Assembly: GCA_964536805.1 (NCBI GenBank)
Contig: CAZHYQ010000001.1
Location: forward strand, 62,001-126,000
Length of the DNA: 64,000 nucleotides
Direction: 5' to 3'
From: Longilinea sp964536805
Lineage (GTDB): Bacteria; Chloroflexota; Anaerolineae; Anaerolineales; Anaerolineaceae
The stretch's first letter is position 1. Each line of letters opens with the position of its first letter. A model generated the notes under the pieces. That model searched no databases. It was not told the DNA's origin and saw only the letters and a program-made list of their open reading frames with translations. The translations under genes were made by a program, and so were the position numbers. This document shows, in pieces, positions 8,721 through 16,711 of the stretch.

Positions 8721-8740
8721 AGACCCAATTGGAGGAGAGA

Positions 8741-9976
8741 ATGAAAAGGCGATTTTTGGTTTTTGCAACATTGATTTTTGTGCTGGTGGCTGCAAGCTGC
8801 TCCCCTGCAGCGAGTTCCACCCAGGCACCCGCCGGTGGCGGCACAAGTGGCGCACCGGCTGCATGCTCAAGCGATGCGTTTGGCTGTGCGAAGATCCCAG
8901 CCGGACAAACAATCAAGATTGGCATGGGCGCACCTATGACCGGCGGAGATGCCAGTTTTGGCATCGATATTTCGCAGGGCGGCCGCATCGCAGTGACGGA
9001 TGCCGGCGAGCTGAACGGATTCAAATTTGAACTGATCGCTGAAGATGACAGCGGTACCGCCGAAGGCGGCGCTGCAGTTGCCAACAAACTAGTGGCGGAC
9101 CCGACCGTTGTTGCCATCGCTGGCCATATTTACTCAGGCGCAACGGCGGCTGCGATCCCGATTTACGAAAAAATCGGTCTGCCCATGTTGTCGCCATCTG
9201 CTACCAATCCGCCCTTGACTGAAATGGGATCAAAGGTTTTCAATCGGATTGCCTTCACGGATGCCATTCAAGGCAAGTTTGCCGCGACTTATCTGTATGA
9301 TAAGCTGGGCGTTCGCAAATTGGCTGCCATGCACGATGGATCCGATTACGGCAAGGGTCTGGCTGAAATCGTTCGCGATACCTTTACCAGCCTTGGCGGT
9401 GAAGTGGTCTCGTTCTCGGCCATTACACCCAAGGAAACCGATTACACCGCACCTCTGGCTGCCGTCGCGGCAACCAAGCCTGATGCGTTGTATTTTGGCG
9501 GCTACACTCAGGAAGGTGCCATTCTGGCAAACCAGATGAAGCAGACCGGCCTTGAAAAAGCGATCTTCTTCGGATGTGACGGCACCTACGGTCAGGATTT
9601 CCTCGACCGGACTGGCAAGAACGGGGAAGGTGCCTACGCTGTTTCATTGACCCCTGCCGACACCGAACCCAAATTGAAGTTCGATGCCGCTTATGAGGCA
9701 GCCTATGGGAAGAAACCCGGAACGCTTTCGCCATTTACCTGGAACGGTTATGACGTCGTTGCGGCTTTGATCTCTCAGGTCAAAGCGGTGGCGATTCTTG
9801 GTACCGACGGAAATCTTTATGTTCCCCGGGGCGCTCTTGTTTCTGCGGTTCGCAATCTGAAGGATTACCAGGGTTTGACGGGTAAGTTCACTTGTGATGC
9901 CAAAGGCGAATGCAATGCCTCCGGCCCTATCTTTGTGGTGATTAAAGACGGAAAATGGGTTGTTGCCAATCAGTGA
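8741..9976 (+). CDS. livK: Branched-chain amino-acid ABC transporter, binding lipoprotein
   Basis: This 411-residue type I periplasmic-binding-fold protein captures the substrate outside the membrane. The N-terminus has a lipoprotein signal ending LVAASC, with C20 as the lipidated residue, followed by a Ser/Ala/Gly/Pro linker. The mature domain begins IKIGMGAPMTGGDASFG, typical of LivK/Leu-Ile-Val-binding proteins. The ATG at 8741 is preceded by GGAGGAGA; an in-frame ATG 24 bases upstream is rejected because it lacks a site. It is followed by a strong hairpin and then permease, permease, ATPase, ATPase. The substrate is most likely branched-chain amino acids, although this family also takes urea, amides or aromatic acids. 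Confidence 0.9.
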   Translation: MKRRFLVFATLIFVLVAASCSPAASSTQAPAGGGTSGAPAACSSDAFGCAKIPAGQTIKIGMGAPMTGGDASFGIDISQGGRIAVTDAGELNGFKFELIAEDDSGTAEGGAAVANKLVADPTVVAIAGHIYSGATAAAIPIYEKIGLPMLSPSATNPPLTEMGSKVFNRIAFTDAIQGKFAATYLYDKLGVRKLAAMHDGSDYGKGLAEIVRDTFTSLGGEVVSFSAITPKETDYTAPLAAVAATKPDALYFGGYTQEGAILANQMKQTGLEKAIFFGCDGTYGQDFLDRTGKNGEGAYAVSLTPADTEPKLKFDAAYEAAYGKKPGTLSPFTWNGYDVVAALISQVKAVAILGTDGNLYVPRGALVSAVRNLKDYQGLTGKFTCDAKGECNASGPIFVVIKDGKWVVANQ

Positions 9977-10029
9977 TCTGGTTTGGAATGACTGACGTCC
10001 TGACATATTAGAACCCCATATATGAAATG

Positions 10030-10061
10030 TTTCCTTTCCCCTCGCAAGAGGGGAAAGGAAA
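10030..10061 (+). repeat. Intercistronic hairpin livK-livH
   Basis: A perfect 14-bp inverted repeat (10030-10043 and 10048-10061) closes on a GCAA tetraloop of the GNRA type. No T-tract follows, so it is not an intrinsic terminator. It probably protects the 3' end of the livK message and lets the binding protein be made in excess over the membrane parts. Confidence 0.8.
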
Positions 10062-10075
10062 CGCCGGGTGAGCCT

Positions 10076-11182
10076 ATGACCGCCTTTAAACCTGTTGCAT
10101 TCAAGACACCCAAAATCCTTGCGCGAGTCATTCGTATTGTCATTGGCATCCTTGTAGTCGCCTGGATCGCAGTACGAATGTATGAAGTCCTGTTTGTAAA
10201 AATGCCTTACGGCCCAGATACCTGGGTCCGTTTTGCAATTACCGGTCTGATTATCGGAGGCATGTACGCGTTAATTGCCATCGGGTACACCCTGGTTTAT
10301 GGCATTTTGGGGATGATCAATTTTGCCCACGGCGAAGTCATGATGATTGGTACCTTTGGCGGATATTTTGTCCTGGAAACGCTGAAAATCATTCGTGTGC
10401 CATCCGTTCAGGATCCCACTCGAAATTTCTTGAATGCGCAGCCTTTGCTTTCAATTCTGCTGGCATTTCTTGTGGGGACTGTGGTTGCATCCTTAACCGG
10501 CTATTTTCTAGAGAAAATCGCTTACCGGCCGCTGCGGAATGCTCCCCGTCTGGTGCCGTTGATCAGTGCTATTGGTGCATCCATTTTTTTACAAAATGCC
10601 GTGCAATTATTATTCAGCCCGCAGTTGCGGGACTACACCAATCCGGACGTGATTGCACGCGGAATTGGATGGCCGATTGAAATCGCTGGCAGCCAGGTGT
10701 TGATCACTTATACAGGAGTGCTCTCATTCGCCTTATCCATTATTTTAATGATTGGCCTATTTATCCTGGTCCAGAAAACGCGCCTGGGACGGGCAATGCG
10801 GGCGGTTGCTCAGGATAAGAAAACGGCGGCATTAATGGGGGTTGATGTAAATGCAGTCATCAGCCAAACCTTTATCATTAGCGGCGCACTGGCAGGAGCA
10901 GCCGGCGTGATGTGGGGTGTTCACAACGGCCTGGTATATTATTTCCTCGGTTTTGTACCTGGCATCAAAGCCTTTACTGCGGCCGTTCTGGGCGGGATTG
11001 GCAACATTCCAGGCGCCATGGTAGGCGGGTTGGTCCTTGGTCTGGTCGAATCAATTGGCCCTGCTGCATTGGGAATTGATTTTCAGCTTAAGGACGTGAT
11101 TGCCTTTCTGATCCTGGTTCTTGTGTTAATATTTCGGCCTTCCGGCATCCTGGGTCAGGCCACCGTGGAGGAAAAACTATGA
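10076..11182 (+). CDS. livH: Branched-chain amino-acid ABC transporter permease LivH
   Basis: The 368-residue integral membrane permease has the LivH-type core: GLIIGGMYALIAIGYTLVYG near the start, then GMINFAHGEVMMIG, and the C-terminal GGIGNIPGAMVGG coupling region. About eight to nine membrane segments are apparent. It forms a heterodimer with LivM. I start it at the ATG at 10076, because the ATG at 10022 would make the ribosome translate through the perfect hairpin at 10030-10061. Its stop overlaps livM by 4 bases. Confidence 0.92.
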   Translation: MTAFKPVAFKTPKILARVIRIVIGILVVAWIAVRMYEVLFVKMPYGPDTWVRFAITGLIIGGMYALIAIGYTLVYGILGMINFAHGEVMMIGTFGGYFVLETLKIIRVPSVQDPTRNFLNAQPLLSILLAFLVGTVVASLTGYFLEKIAYRPLRNAPRLVPLISAIGASIFLQNAVQLLFSPQLRDYTNPDVIARGIGWPIEIAGSQVLITYTGVLSFALSIILMIGLFILVQKTRLGRAMRAVAQDKKTAALMGVDVNAVISQTFIISGALAGAAGVMWGVHNGLVYYFLGFVPGIKAFTAAVLGGIGNIPGAMVGGLVLGLVESIGPAALGIDFQLKDVIAFLILVLVLIFRPSGILGQATVEEKL

Positions 11183-12747
11183 AAAACTCCAAATCGGCTT
11201 TTTCACTGGGGTTGCGGTCCGGGGTAAGCTTTACGATCGTGCTAATGTTCCTGGTACTTATTGGTTTTAATGCTTCGGGTGCTGCGTTGCTGGCAAGGTT
11301 TTTTGGCCAGGCCCCGGTCTCTGGCCAATTGCCGCCAGTTGTTTTTAACGCCATCTTCTTAATTCTATTGGGAATCTGGCAGGGTATTTCGGTTACGTTG
11401 AGTGGTAAACGGCAAAACCTGGCAAATCCCTGGTTAGGCGGTATGGCTTCGGCAGGCCTGGCAGGTTTGGTCCTGGCTGTCTTTATTCTATTGTTTGGGA
11501 CTTTATACCAGAATGGTGCTGATTTTCGACATACCCTTTATGCGCTTTCGCCAGATTATCTGAAATTTCTCGAATTAAAATTGCAGCCGGTGGCTGGCGC
11601 AGGGTTGATATTCTTAGCCCTACTCCTCAGCGGTACTCTGGCGGGGGTTGCTTCTGCCACCTTACGCCTGACGAAAGCTTGGAAATTTGTCACAGATAAG
11701 TGGAACCAATTCTGGAATTCGGATGCCAATCGCGCCTTGCGGGCGAGTCGATATTTTAAATTTGGCATTTTCGCCCTTCTTATCCTGGTCTGTTTCTTTC
11801 TCCCGCGCACCTGGGGTTCGTACTGGAACTATGTGTTCGGTCTGGTCGGAATCTATGTGTTATTGGGTTTAGGCCTGAATATCATTGTTGGTTTGTCTGG
11901 CCAACTTGTTTTAGGCTACGTGGCTTTCTTCGCCATTGGCGCATACACGGTTGCCTTATTAAATGCGCCTTTTCCACATAACCTGATGTGGGGCTTTTGG
12001 TTCGCGGTTGTAATTGGCATCGTGCTGGCTGCGATATCCGGCTTGTTGATTGGACTGCCTATTATGCAATTGCGGGGAGATTACCTGGCTATTGTCACGC
12101 TTGGGTTTGGCGAAATCATTCGGGTACTCTTAAAAAGTGATTTACTCACCAGCTTCACCGGCGGTCCGCGCGGCATTCAGGATATTCATGGGCCGACGCT
12201 TTTTGGCATTTCTTTTGCGTCCGATGTCGATTTTATGTATCTGATTATCCTGGCGGTCGCCCTGGCGCTTTTTGTGGCGCAACGTTTGCAAAATTCGCGT
12301 GTTGGCAGGGGATGGGTCGCAATACGGGAAGATGAAACGGTTGCCCGGGCCAGCGGCGTCAACACAGTGCGCTACAAGCTTTTAGCCCTTGCACTAGGTG
12401 CGGCTTTTGCCGGGTTGGGCGGTGTTCTCTTTGCGGCACGCAATCAGTTCACCGGGCCGGAAGACCACGTCATGATGGTTTCGATCAACGTATTGTGCCT
12501 GGTGATTGTCGGGGGAATGGGCAGCATCCCAGGTGTGTTGCTTGGCGCCTTCGCATTAAAGGGATTGCCTGAAATCCTGCGTGAATTGGCCAATTACCGT
12601 TTGCTGGCTTTTGGGTCGCTGTTGGTGATCATGATGATTGCCCGGCCGCAAGGTTTGTGGCCTGTCAGCCGGCCGAAATTGGACAAGGAAATCCTAAACT
12701 CACCTCCTCCAAATGATCAAGGCATGATGGAGGAACAAGATGACTAA
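11179..12747 (+). CDS. livM: Branched-chain amino-acid ABC transporter permease LivM (extended)
   Basis: The protein has 522 residues, longer than the usual 320-430. The C-terminal ~320 residues are a standard LivM core (GLNIIVGLSGQLVLGYVAFF, LRGDYLAIVTLGFGEIIRV, VIVGGMGSIPGVLLG). The first ~190 add several more hydrophobic segments and a basic loop, as in many Chloroflexota and Gram-positive LivM proteins. It pairs with LivH to form the channel. ATGA overlap upstream and an 8-base overlap with livG point to one coupled message. Confidence 0.92.
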   Translation: MKNSKSAFSLGLRSGVSFTIVLMFLVLIGFNASGAALLARFFGQAPVSGQLPPVVFNAIFLILLGIWQGISVTLSGKRQNLANPWLGGMASAGLAGLVLAVFILLFGTLYQNGADFRHTLYALSPDYLKFLELKLQPVAGAGLIFLALLLSGTLAGVASATLRLTKAWKFVTDKWNQFWNSDANRALRASRYFKFGIFALLILVCFFLPRTWGSYWNYVFGLVGIYVLLGLGLNIIVGLSGQLVLGYVAFFAIGAYTVALLNAPFPHNLMWGFWFAVVIGIVLAAISGLLIGLPIMQLRGDYLAIVTLGFGEIIRVLLKSDLLTSFTGGPRGIQDIHGPTLFGISFASDVDFMYLIILAVALALFVAQRLQNSRVGRGWVAIREDETVARASGVNTVRYKLLALALGAAFAGLGGVLFAARNQFTGPEDHVMMVSINVLCLVIVGGMGSIPGVLLGAFALKGLPEILRELANYRLLAFGSLLVIMMIARPQGLWPVSRPKLDKEILNSPPPNDQGMMEEQDD

Positions 12748-13546
12748 TTGCCTTGAAACCCGGCAAGTGTCAAAATTCTTTGGCGGCCTGGTCGCAGTGG
12801 ACAAGGTCGACCTTGAGATTCCTGAGCGTAGCATCTATAGTATTATCGGCCCCAATGGTGCAGGAAAAACGACGCTATTTAATTGCATCTCCGGTTACTA
12901 TACGCCTGAACACGGCTCGGTTTTGTATTTTGATGCGGAAGTACAGGGGCTTTCAACCGATAACATCGCAAATCTCGGAATTGCGCGGACTTATCAAAAC
13001 ATCCGGCTTTTCAAGGAAATGTCCGCTATCGAGAATGTGATGATTGGGCAGCAGCCACACCTGCATTCAACCTGGCTGGACGCAGTGCTTCACACCAAGC
13101 GGTATTCAACTGAGGAAAGGGAGACCCTGGAAGAAAGCTTGCGTCTGCTTGATTTTGTCGGATTAAGTCACATGGGGGATACGATTGCGCGCAATTTACC
13201 TTACGGCGCCCAGCGCCGGCTGGAGATTGCCCGTGCGTTGGCTAACCATCCAAAATTGCTGCTGTTGGACGAACCTACCGCGGGCATGAACTCGCAGGAA
13301 ACCGAAGTGATGAAGAACTTTATTTATGAACTGCGCGGGAAGTTAAACCTGACGATCCTGCTGATTGAGCATGATATGCGCGTAGTCATGGGAATATCAG
13401 ACCGGATTACCGTTTTGGATCACGGCATGAAGATTGCTGAAGGATCGCCAAGTGAGATTCAAAGCAATTCAAGGGTGATTGAAGCGTATCTGGGCTCCGG
13501 CACAGAAGCATTGACGGAAAAATACCGACGAAAGAAGCTGCAATGA
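12740..13546 (+). CDS. livG: Branched-chain amino-acid ABC transporter ATPase LivG
   Basis: The 268-residue cytoplasmic ATPase has Walker A GPNGAGKTT, the LivG-type degenerate signature LPYGAQRRLEIARAL, Walker B LLLLDEPTAGM and the switch histidine in LLIEHDMRVVM. The C-terminal BCA-transporter extension is also present. It would heterodimerise with LivF on LivHM. It overlaps livM by 8 bases and livF by 4. Confidence 0.94.
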   Translation: MTNCLETRQVSKFFGGLVAVDKVDLEIPERSIYSIIGPNGAGKTTLFNCISGYYTPEHGSVLYFDAEVQGLSTDNIANLGIARTYQNIRLFKEMSAIENVMIGQQPHLHSTWLDAVLHTKRYSTEERETLEESLRLLDFVGLSHMGDTIARNLPYGAQRRLEIARALANHPKLLLLDEPTAGMNSQETEVMKNFIYELRGKLNLTILLIEHDMRVVMGISDRITVLDHGMKIAEGSPSEIQSNSRVIEAYLGSGTEALTEKYRRKKLQ

Positions 13547-14250
13547 TGCTAGAAATCAACGACCTGAAAGTTTCCTACGGAGCCATTCAAGCCCTCAGGG
13601 GGATTAATTTGACGCTGACTGAAGGCGAGATTGTGGCGTTGATCGGCGGGAATGGTGCAGGAAAATCAACCACCCTGGTGACCATTTCCGGGTTGATTAG
13701 ACCGTTATCTGGCGCGATCAAGTTTTTGAATGAGGATATCACTGCCATCGCGCCACAGGATATCGTATCACGCGGTATTATCCATGTTCCTGAGGGACGG
13801 AGAATTTTTTCATCACTAACCGTTGAAGAAAACTTGGACATGGGCGCCTATTTACAAAAGGATAACGCAGCCAAACAGCGCGACCTGGAAGAAGTTTTCA
13901 ACCGGTTCCCGAGATTAAGAGAGAGACGGAAACAGGCTGGCGGTACCCTCTCGGGGGGTGAACAGCAAATGCTGGCGATTGCGCGGGCAATGATGGCTCA
14001 CCCTAAATTGCTGCTGCTGGATGAACCTTCCATGGGATTGTCGCCTGTTCTGGTGGAGCAGATTTTCGATATTATTCAATCAATCAACGAACAAGGCACA
14101 TCTGTTCTGTTGGTTGAACAAAATGCACAAATGGCGCTTTCTATTGCCGACCGGGGCTATGTGTTGGAGACAGGGAAGATCGTTCTATCTGGGATAGCAA
14201 ATGATTTATTGCATGACCCGTTAGTAATCAAAGCTTATCTCGGCGGATAG
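13543..14250 (+). CDS. livF: Branched-chain amino-acid ABC transporter ATPase LivF
   Basis: The 235-residue ATPase shows Walker A GGNGAGKST, a canonical signature LSGGEQQMLAIARA and Walker B LLLLDEPSMGL. It is the last gene of the liv operon. Two adjacent ATG codons (13543, 13546) could start it; the first overlaps the livG stop. A strong terminator follows 20 bases later. Confidence 0.94.
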   Translation: MMLEINDLKVSYGAIQALRGINLTLTEGEIVALIGGNGAGKSTTLVTISGLIRPLSGAIKFLNEDITAIAPQDIVSRGIIHVPEGRRIFSSLTVEENLDMGAYLQKDNAAKQRDLEEVFNRFPRLRERRKQAGGTLSGGEQQMLAIARAMMAHPKLLLLDEPSMGLSPVLVEQIFDIIQSINEQGTSVLLVEQNAQMALSIADRGYVLETGKIVLSGIANDLLHDPLVIKAYLGG

Positions 14251-14270
14251 GATCCGAAATGGATTATTTA

Positions 14271-14313
14271 TCAGCTGGCGGAAAAATATTCTCCGCCAGC
14301 TGATTTATTTTTG
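14271..14313 (+). terminator. liv operon terminator
   Basis: A perfect 12-bp stem (14271-14282 with 14292-14303), core CAGCTGGCGGA, is followed by TTTATTTTTG. It ends the liv operon. On the other strand it lies just past the stop codon of the small acidic peptide and could close that transcript too, with an imperfect T-tract. Confidence 0.88.
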
Positions 14314-14314
14314 C

Positions 14315-14455
14315 TTATCCACCGGTTGCAATTCGATCTTCCAACAGTATCTCAATCGTTTCAACATCCATACTGGTGGTGGGTTGGATCGTCTCAACGA
14401 CTATTTCCTCTTCAATATCAATCGCTTCATTCAATGGTTGATTAGCCTCATCCAT
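14315..14455 (-). CDS. 46-residue acidic peptide, unknown function
   Basis: A short frame starts at the ATG at 14455 with an excellent ribosome site, GAGGAGG, ending 5 bases upstream. It encodes 46 residues with 13 Asp/Glu and a single Arg (MDEANQPLNEAIDIEEE at the start, EDRIATGG at the end). There are no Cys, His, Lys, Trp or Tyr residues and no signal or membrane segment. The Gly-Gly end recalls small sulfur-carrier or modifier tails, but at 46 residues it is too short for a ubiquitin fold, so this may be coincidence. It lies downstream of a clear minus-strand promoter (14800-14828) and a structured leader. I do not recognise a family. Confidence 0.55.
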   Translation of the reverse strand: MDEANQPLNEAIDIEEEIVVETIQPTTSMDVETIEILLEDRIATGG

Positions 14456-14611
14456 TCTTGCCTCCTCGTTTCAATAACAAAAGACCCTTGTCAATCTCAC
14501 TTAACAAGGCATAAGAAAAATCCCGGCTTTCTGAAACATAAAACGCCGGCCACTGCCCGATCGAATCATCGCTCACCACATGGCGATGATGAACTTGCTA
14601 GGTGGGTTATT

Positions 14612-14792
14612 GAAGAAAGAAGTCTTTGTTGACTTCAGAGGCATCCGCTGATCTATCGATTTTCCCCCGGGCAGTAAAAAACCAGCCGGGGTTAGCGCTT
14701 CCTTTGCAAGAAGGAACCTCCACCTCGTCGTCTCGCCGATTGGCGAGATTCAGCCGCTATTTCTTCAGATTTATTCAATTGTTAATCAGCAA
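14612..14792 (-). ncRNA. Structured RNA (leader or small RNA), unassigned
   Basis: Downstream of a strong minus-strand promoter lies about 180 bases with at least four stem-loops. They are 14731-14737/14742-14748 (7 bp, 4-base loop), 14699-14704/14711-14716 (6 bp), 14665-14670/14686-14691 (6 bp GC), and 14619-14624/14631-14636 (6 bp), the last followed by TTTCTTC. The last could be a weak terminator. The 5' region also carries GAAGAAA, which can pair with that TTTCTTC. No protein frame fits. It is either a free small RNA or the leader of the 46-residue peptide. I tried 6S, SRP, tmRNA, RNase P and common riboswitch signatures from memory and found no match. Confidence 0.4.
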
Positions 14793-14799
14793 TGATCAA

Positions 14800-14828
14800 A
14801 TCATATGAGGATATAAATGATTTGTCAA
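14800..14828 (-). promoter_or_regulatory. Strong sigma-70-type promoter
   Basis: On the minus strand, TTGACA (14823-14828) is followed after exactly 17 bases by TATGAT (14800-14805). It points toward the structured RNA and the 46-residue peptide, with the start expected near 14792. Confidence 0.75.
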
Positions 14829-14881
14829 GGGTTGAGGATCCCTTTTGATATTATTTTTTATCACATGTAATACTGAGATTG

Positions 14882-16642
14882 TTAACCCTGGTTGTTTGAC
14901 CTTAGTAGGTTCAACAAATCCACGGCGGCTTTTCGGGGTCCAGCCTGTTCCATTCCGTTTATGGCAAGTTGTGTTCGAACCTGGCCCACGAAAACATGAT
15001 TCTCGAACATAGCATGGAAGAAGCGTTTGGAAAGGGGTTCATGCAGAGTCTGATACTGCGACGGCCCAAAAATATTGGCAAAATAGGTCTTGATCAAACC
15101 TGTGGCGGCTGTGGTGCCTTTGCTCATCACCGCGCCCGTTTTAAAAACTGCCAAAGCCTCATCCGCATTGACAAACTGTTCGATCGATGGGTGATTAGCG
15201 TCGATACCCTCATAATTATTCGCGTATAGAACATAATTGACTGGATATCCCTTAACCAGTTCTTCATACCGCGTAACAGGCAGTACTACGCGCGCGTTTA
15301 CCTCATCAGGATTCATAATGATCGTTCGATCGATTTGGCCCAATGCATAACCTGACTGTAGATCATCCAATCTGACGAAGGCGCCGATTTCCGTGCCGTA
15401 CCCGGTCAGGCTGTTCTTTGCATCGAGGGCCAACGAGCCCATATCATCGGCAATGATGGTGATATCCTCAACGTCGTCTCCAGCAATTTGCCGCAGAGCT
15501 TCCAGAGTCTCGGATTTTCCGGCACCGCTATCGCCCATTAGTAAAATGGATGAACTTCCATGATCGCGAAGGGTGATGTTCATCAGAGCACCATGGAAGG
15601 GCATTTTGCCCATCTTGATCATTTTGATGTTGTGTAGAGTTAGAATCATTTTCTTCAGATAGCCAAAGTAGCCATATTCATTCTTGTAGGGGATTGTGCC
15701 TACCAATAAATCATTGTTATTGTCCTCGAAGAAAATGGTCTCGTTTTCAGTGTTGTTTTTTATCGTATTCGTGCCAAATAAGTAGACCGCATCCGGCTTT
15801 CTCTCCAAATCTTCATCACTGGCCAATTCAAAAAGGTTGCTCAGCGAAAAACCCAATTCGAAGAACGGAAGCGTGAAGTACACCAGCACTAATAGGGAGC
15901 CAACTTTTGCCGGATAGCATAGCCAGTCGTTGGGATTAAGTTCGACCTGGTTCAATGGGTTCTGATCGACCTGTCCAAATTCTCCTTTGCGTTTATTCAT
16001 CGGAGAGTGATAGATCATGGGCGGGTAAATCATCACCTGGCGGATCACGGATATTGCTTTCAAACCAGCATAGGGGCCCTCTGGAAGTTTCAAATGTTTG
16101 GGAAGTGCAATGGCTGCCACTTCGGCACCAGCACTGACCTGACGGTATATGCGCGGATGCTGGCCGGTGACACTTTCCTGTAAATCCCGGTAGGTACTGC
16201 GGACTACGTGCATCAAAGTTTCGACTGTGTCGTGAAATGTGCGGTAAGGCCGTTTATCCAGGCGGTCATCCACAGAATCGCAGATGATCAGGCGGTGCAT
16301 TTGCCGCCAGTAATTGTAGAATTGTTCAATAAACTCATTAAGCAGATAGCGGTCCTTGAAGAAATGTGCTGATTCGGGATCCAATTTTGGGACCAGATCC
16401 GCTGGCAGCTTGAGTAAGTACTTGAATGTTGTCAGGAGAAGAGTAATGTCCTTCTCAGTCACCGGCTGTTCGGCAAAGATATTTAGCAGTTTTGAACGCT
16501 TGCGGGAAAGGTCGGCAATGAAACGGCGGAGAACATCCTGAAATAATTCACTGGCAAGCAGATGTTCCGGTTTGGTGCAAACCTTATCTCGAACCCTCAG
16601 GATGACTTTCCCATCAAGGAGTTGGTATTTGATGTTTTCCAT
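14882..16642 (-). CDS. PEPCK/HprK-like P-loop kinase
   Basis: The protein has 586 residues. The C-terminal third has the phosphoenolpyruvate-carboxykinase-type P-loop GDSGAGKSET (370-379), followed by ITIIADDMGSLAL with a tandem Asp pair at 399-400. This is the fold shared by PEPCK and HPr kinase. The N-terminal ~340 residues show no motif I recognise. Because I cannot align the oxaloacetate-binding and lid residues, I do not claim PEP carboxykinase activity; a kinase or phosphotransferase role is equally possible. The gene follows citrate synthase by about 70 bases on the same strand, with a GC hairpin between. That makes a link to oxaloacetate/PEP metabolism plausible. Confidence 0.65.
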   Translation of the reverse strand: MENIKYQLLDGKVILRVRDKVCTKPEHLLASELFQDVLRRFIADLSRKRSKLLNIFAEQPVTEKDITLLLTTFKYLLKLPADLVPKLDPESAHFFKDRYLLNEFIEQFYNYWRQMHRLIICDSVDDRLDKRPYRTFHDTVETLMHVVRSTYRDLQESVTGQHPRIYRQVSAGAEVAAIALPKHLKLPEGPYAGLKAISVIRQVMIYPPMIYHSPMNKRKGEFGQVDQNPLNQVELNPNDWLCYPAKVGSLLVLVYFTLPFFELGFSLSNLFELASDEDLERKPDAVYLFGTNTIKNNTENETIFFEDNNNDLLVGTIPYKNEYGYFGYLKKMILTLHNIKMIKMGKMPFHGALMNITLRDHGSSSILLMGDSGAGKSETLEALRQIAGDDVEDITIIADDMGSLALDAKNSLTGYGTEIGAFVRLDDLQSGYALGQIDRTIIMNPDEVNARVVLPVTRYEELVKGYPVNYVLYANNYEGIDANHPSIEQFVNADEALAVFKTGAVMSKGTTAATGLIKTYFANIFGPSQYQTLHEPLSKRFFHAMFENHVFVGQVRTQLAINGMEQAGPRKAAVDLLNLLRSNNQG

Positions 16643-16677
16643 GGAGTTGAATGCCTCAACGACGATGATTTTGAGCG

Positions 16678-16703
16678 ACCGGGCCGCTTTGGAGCGACCC
16701 GGT
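16678..16703 (-). terminator. Hairpin between gltA and the P-loop kinase
   Basis: On the minus strand an 11-bp stem (ACCGGGTCGCT with AGCGGCCCGGT, one wobble pair) closes on a 4-base loop at 16689-16692. It is followed by CGCTCAAAATC rather than a T-run. It is therefore more likely a partial attenuator or a 3'-end protector of the citrate synthase message than a full terminator. Confidence 0.5.
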
Positions 16704-16711
16704 TTGTTTGA

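Noticed and set aside
10022..10075. Longer N-terminus for LivH
   Set aside because: It would translate through a perfect 14-bp hairpin and adds a non-family basic extension.
14612..14792. c-di-AMP (ydaO) or M-box riboswitch
   Set aside because: Short similarities (GCTGAATCT, GCTAACCCC) are present, but the hallmark core segments of either class are absent.
14384..14808. Plus-strand frames of 60-82 codons downstream of livF
   Set aside because: They lie antisense to a better-supported minus-strand promoter, RNA and 46-codon frame, and have no ribosome-binding site.
14882..16642. Plain ATP-dependent PEP carboxykinase
   Set aside because: Only the P-loop and the Asp pair could be matched by eye. 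The oxaloacetate-site residues could not be placed, so the call is kept at fold level.
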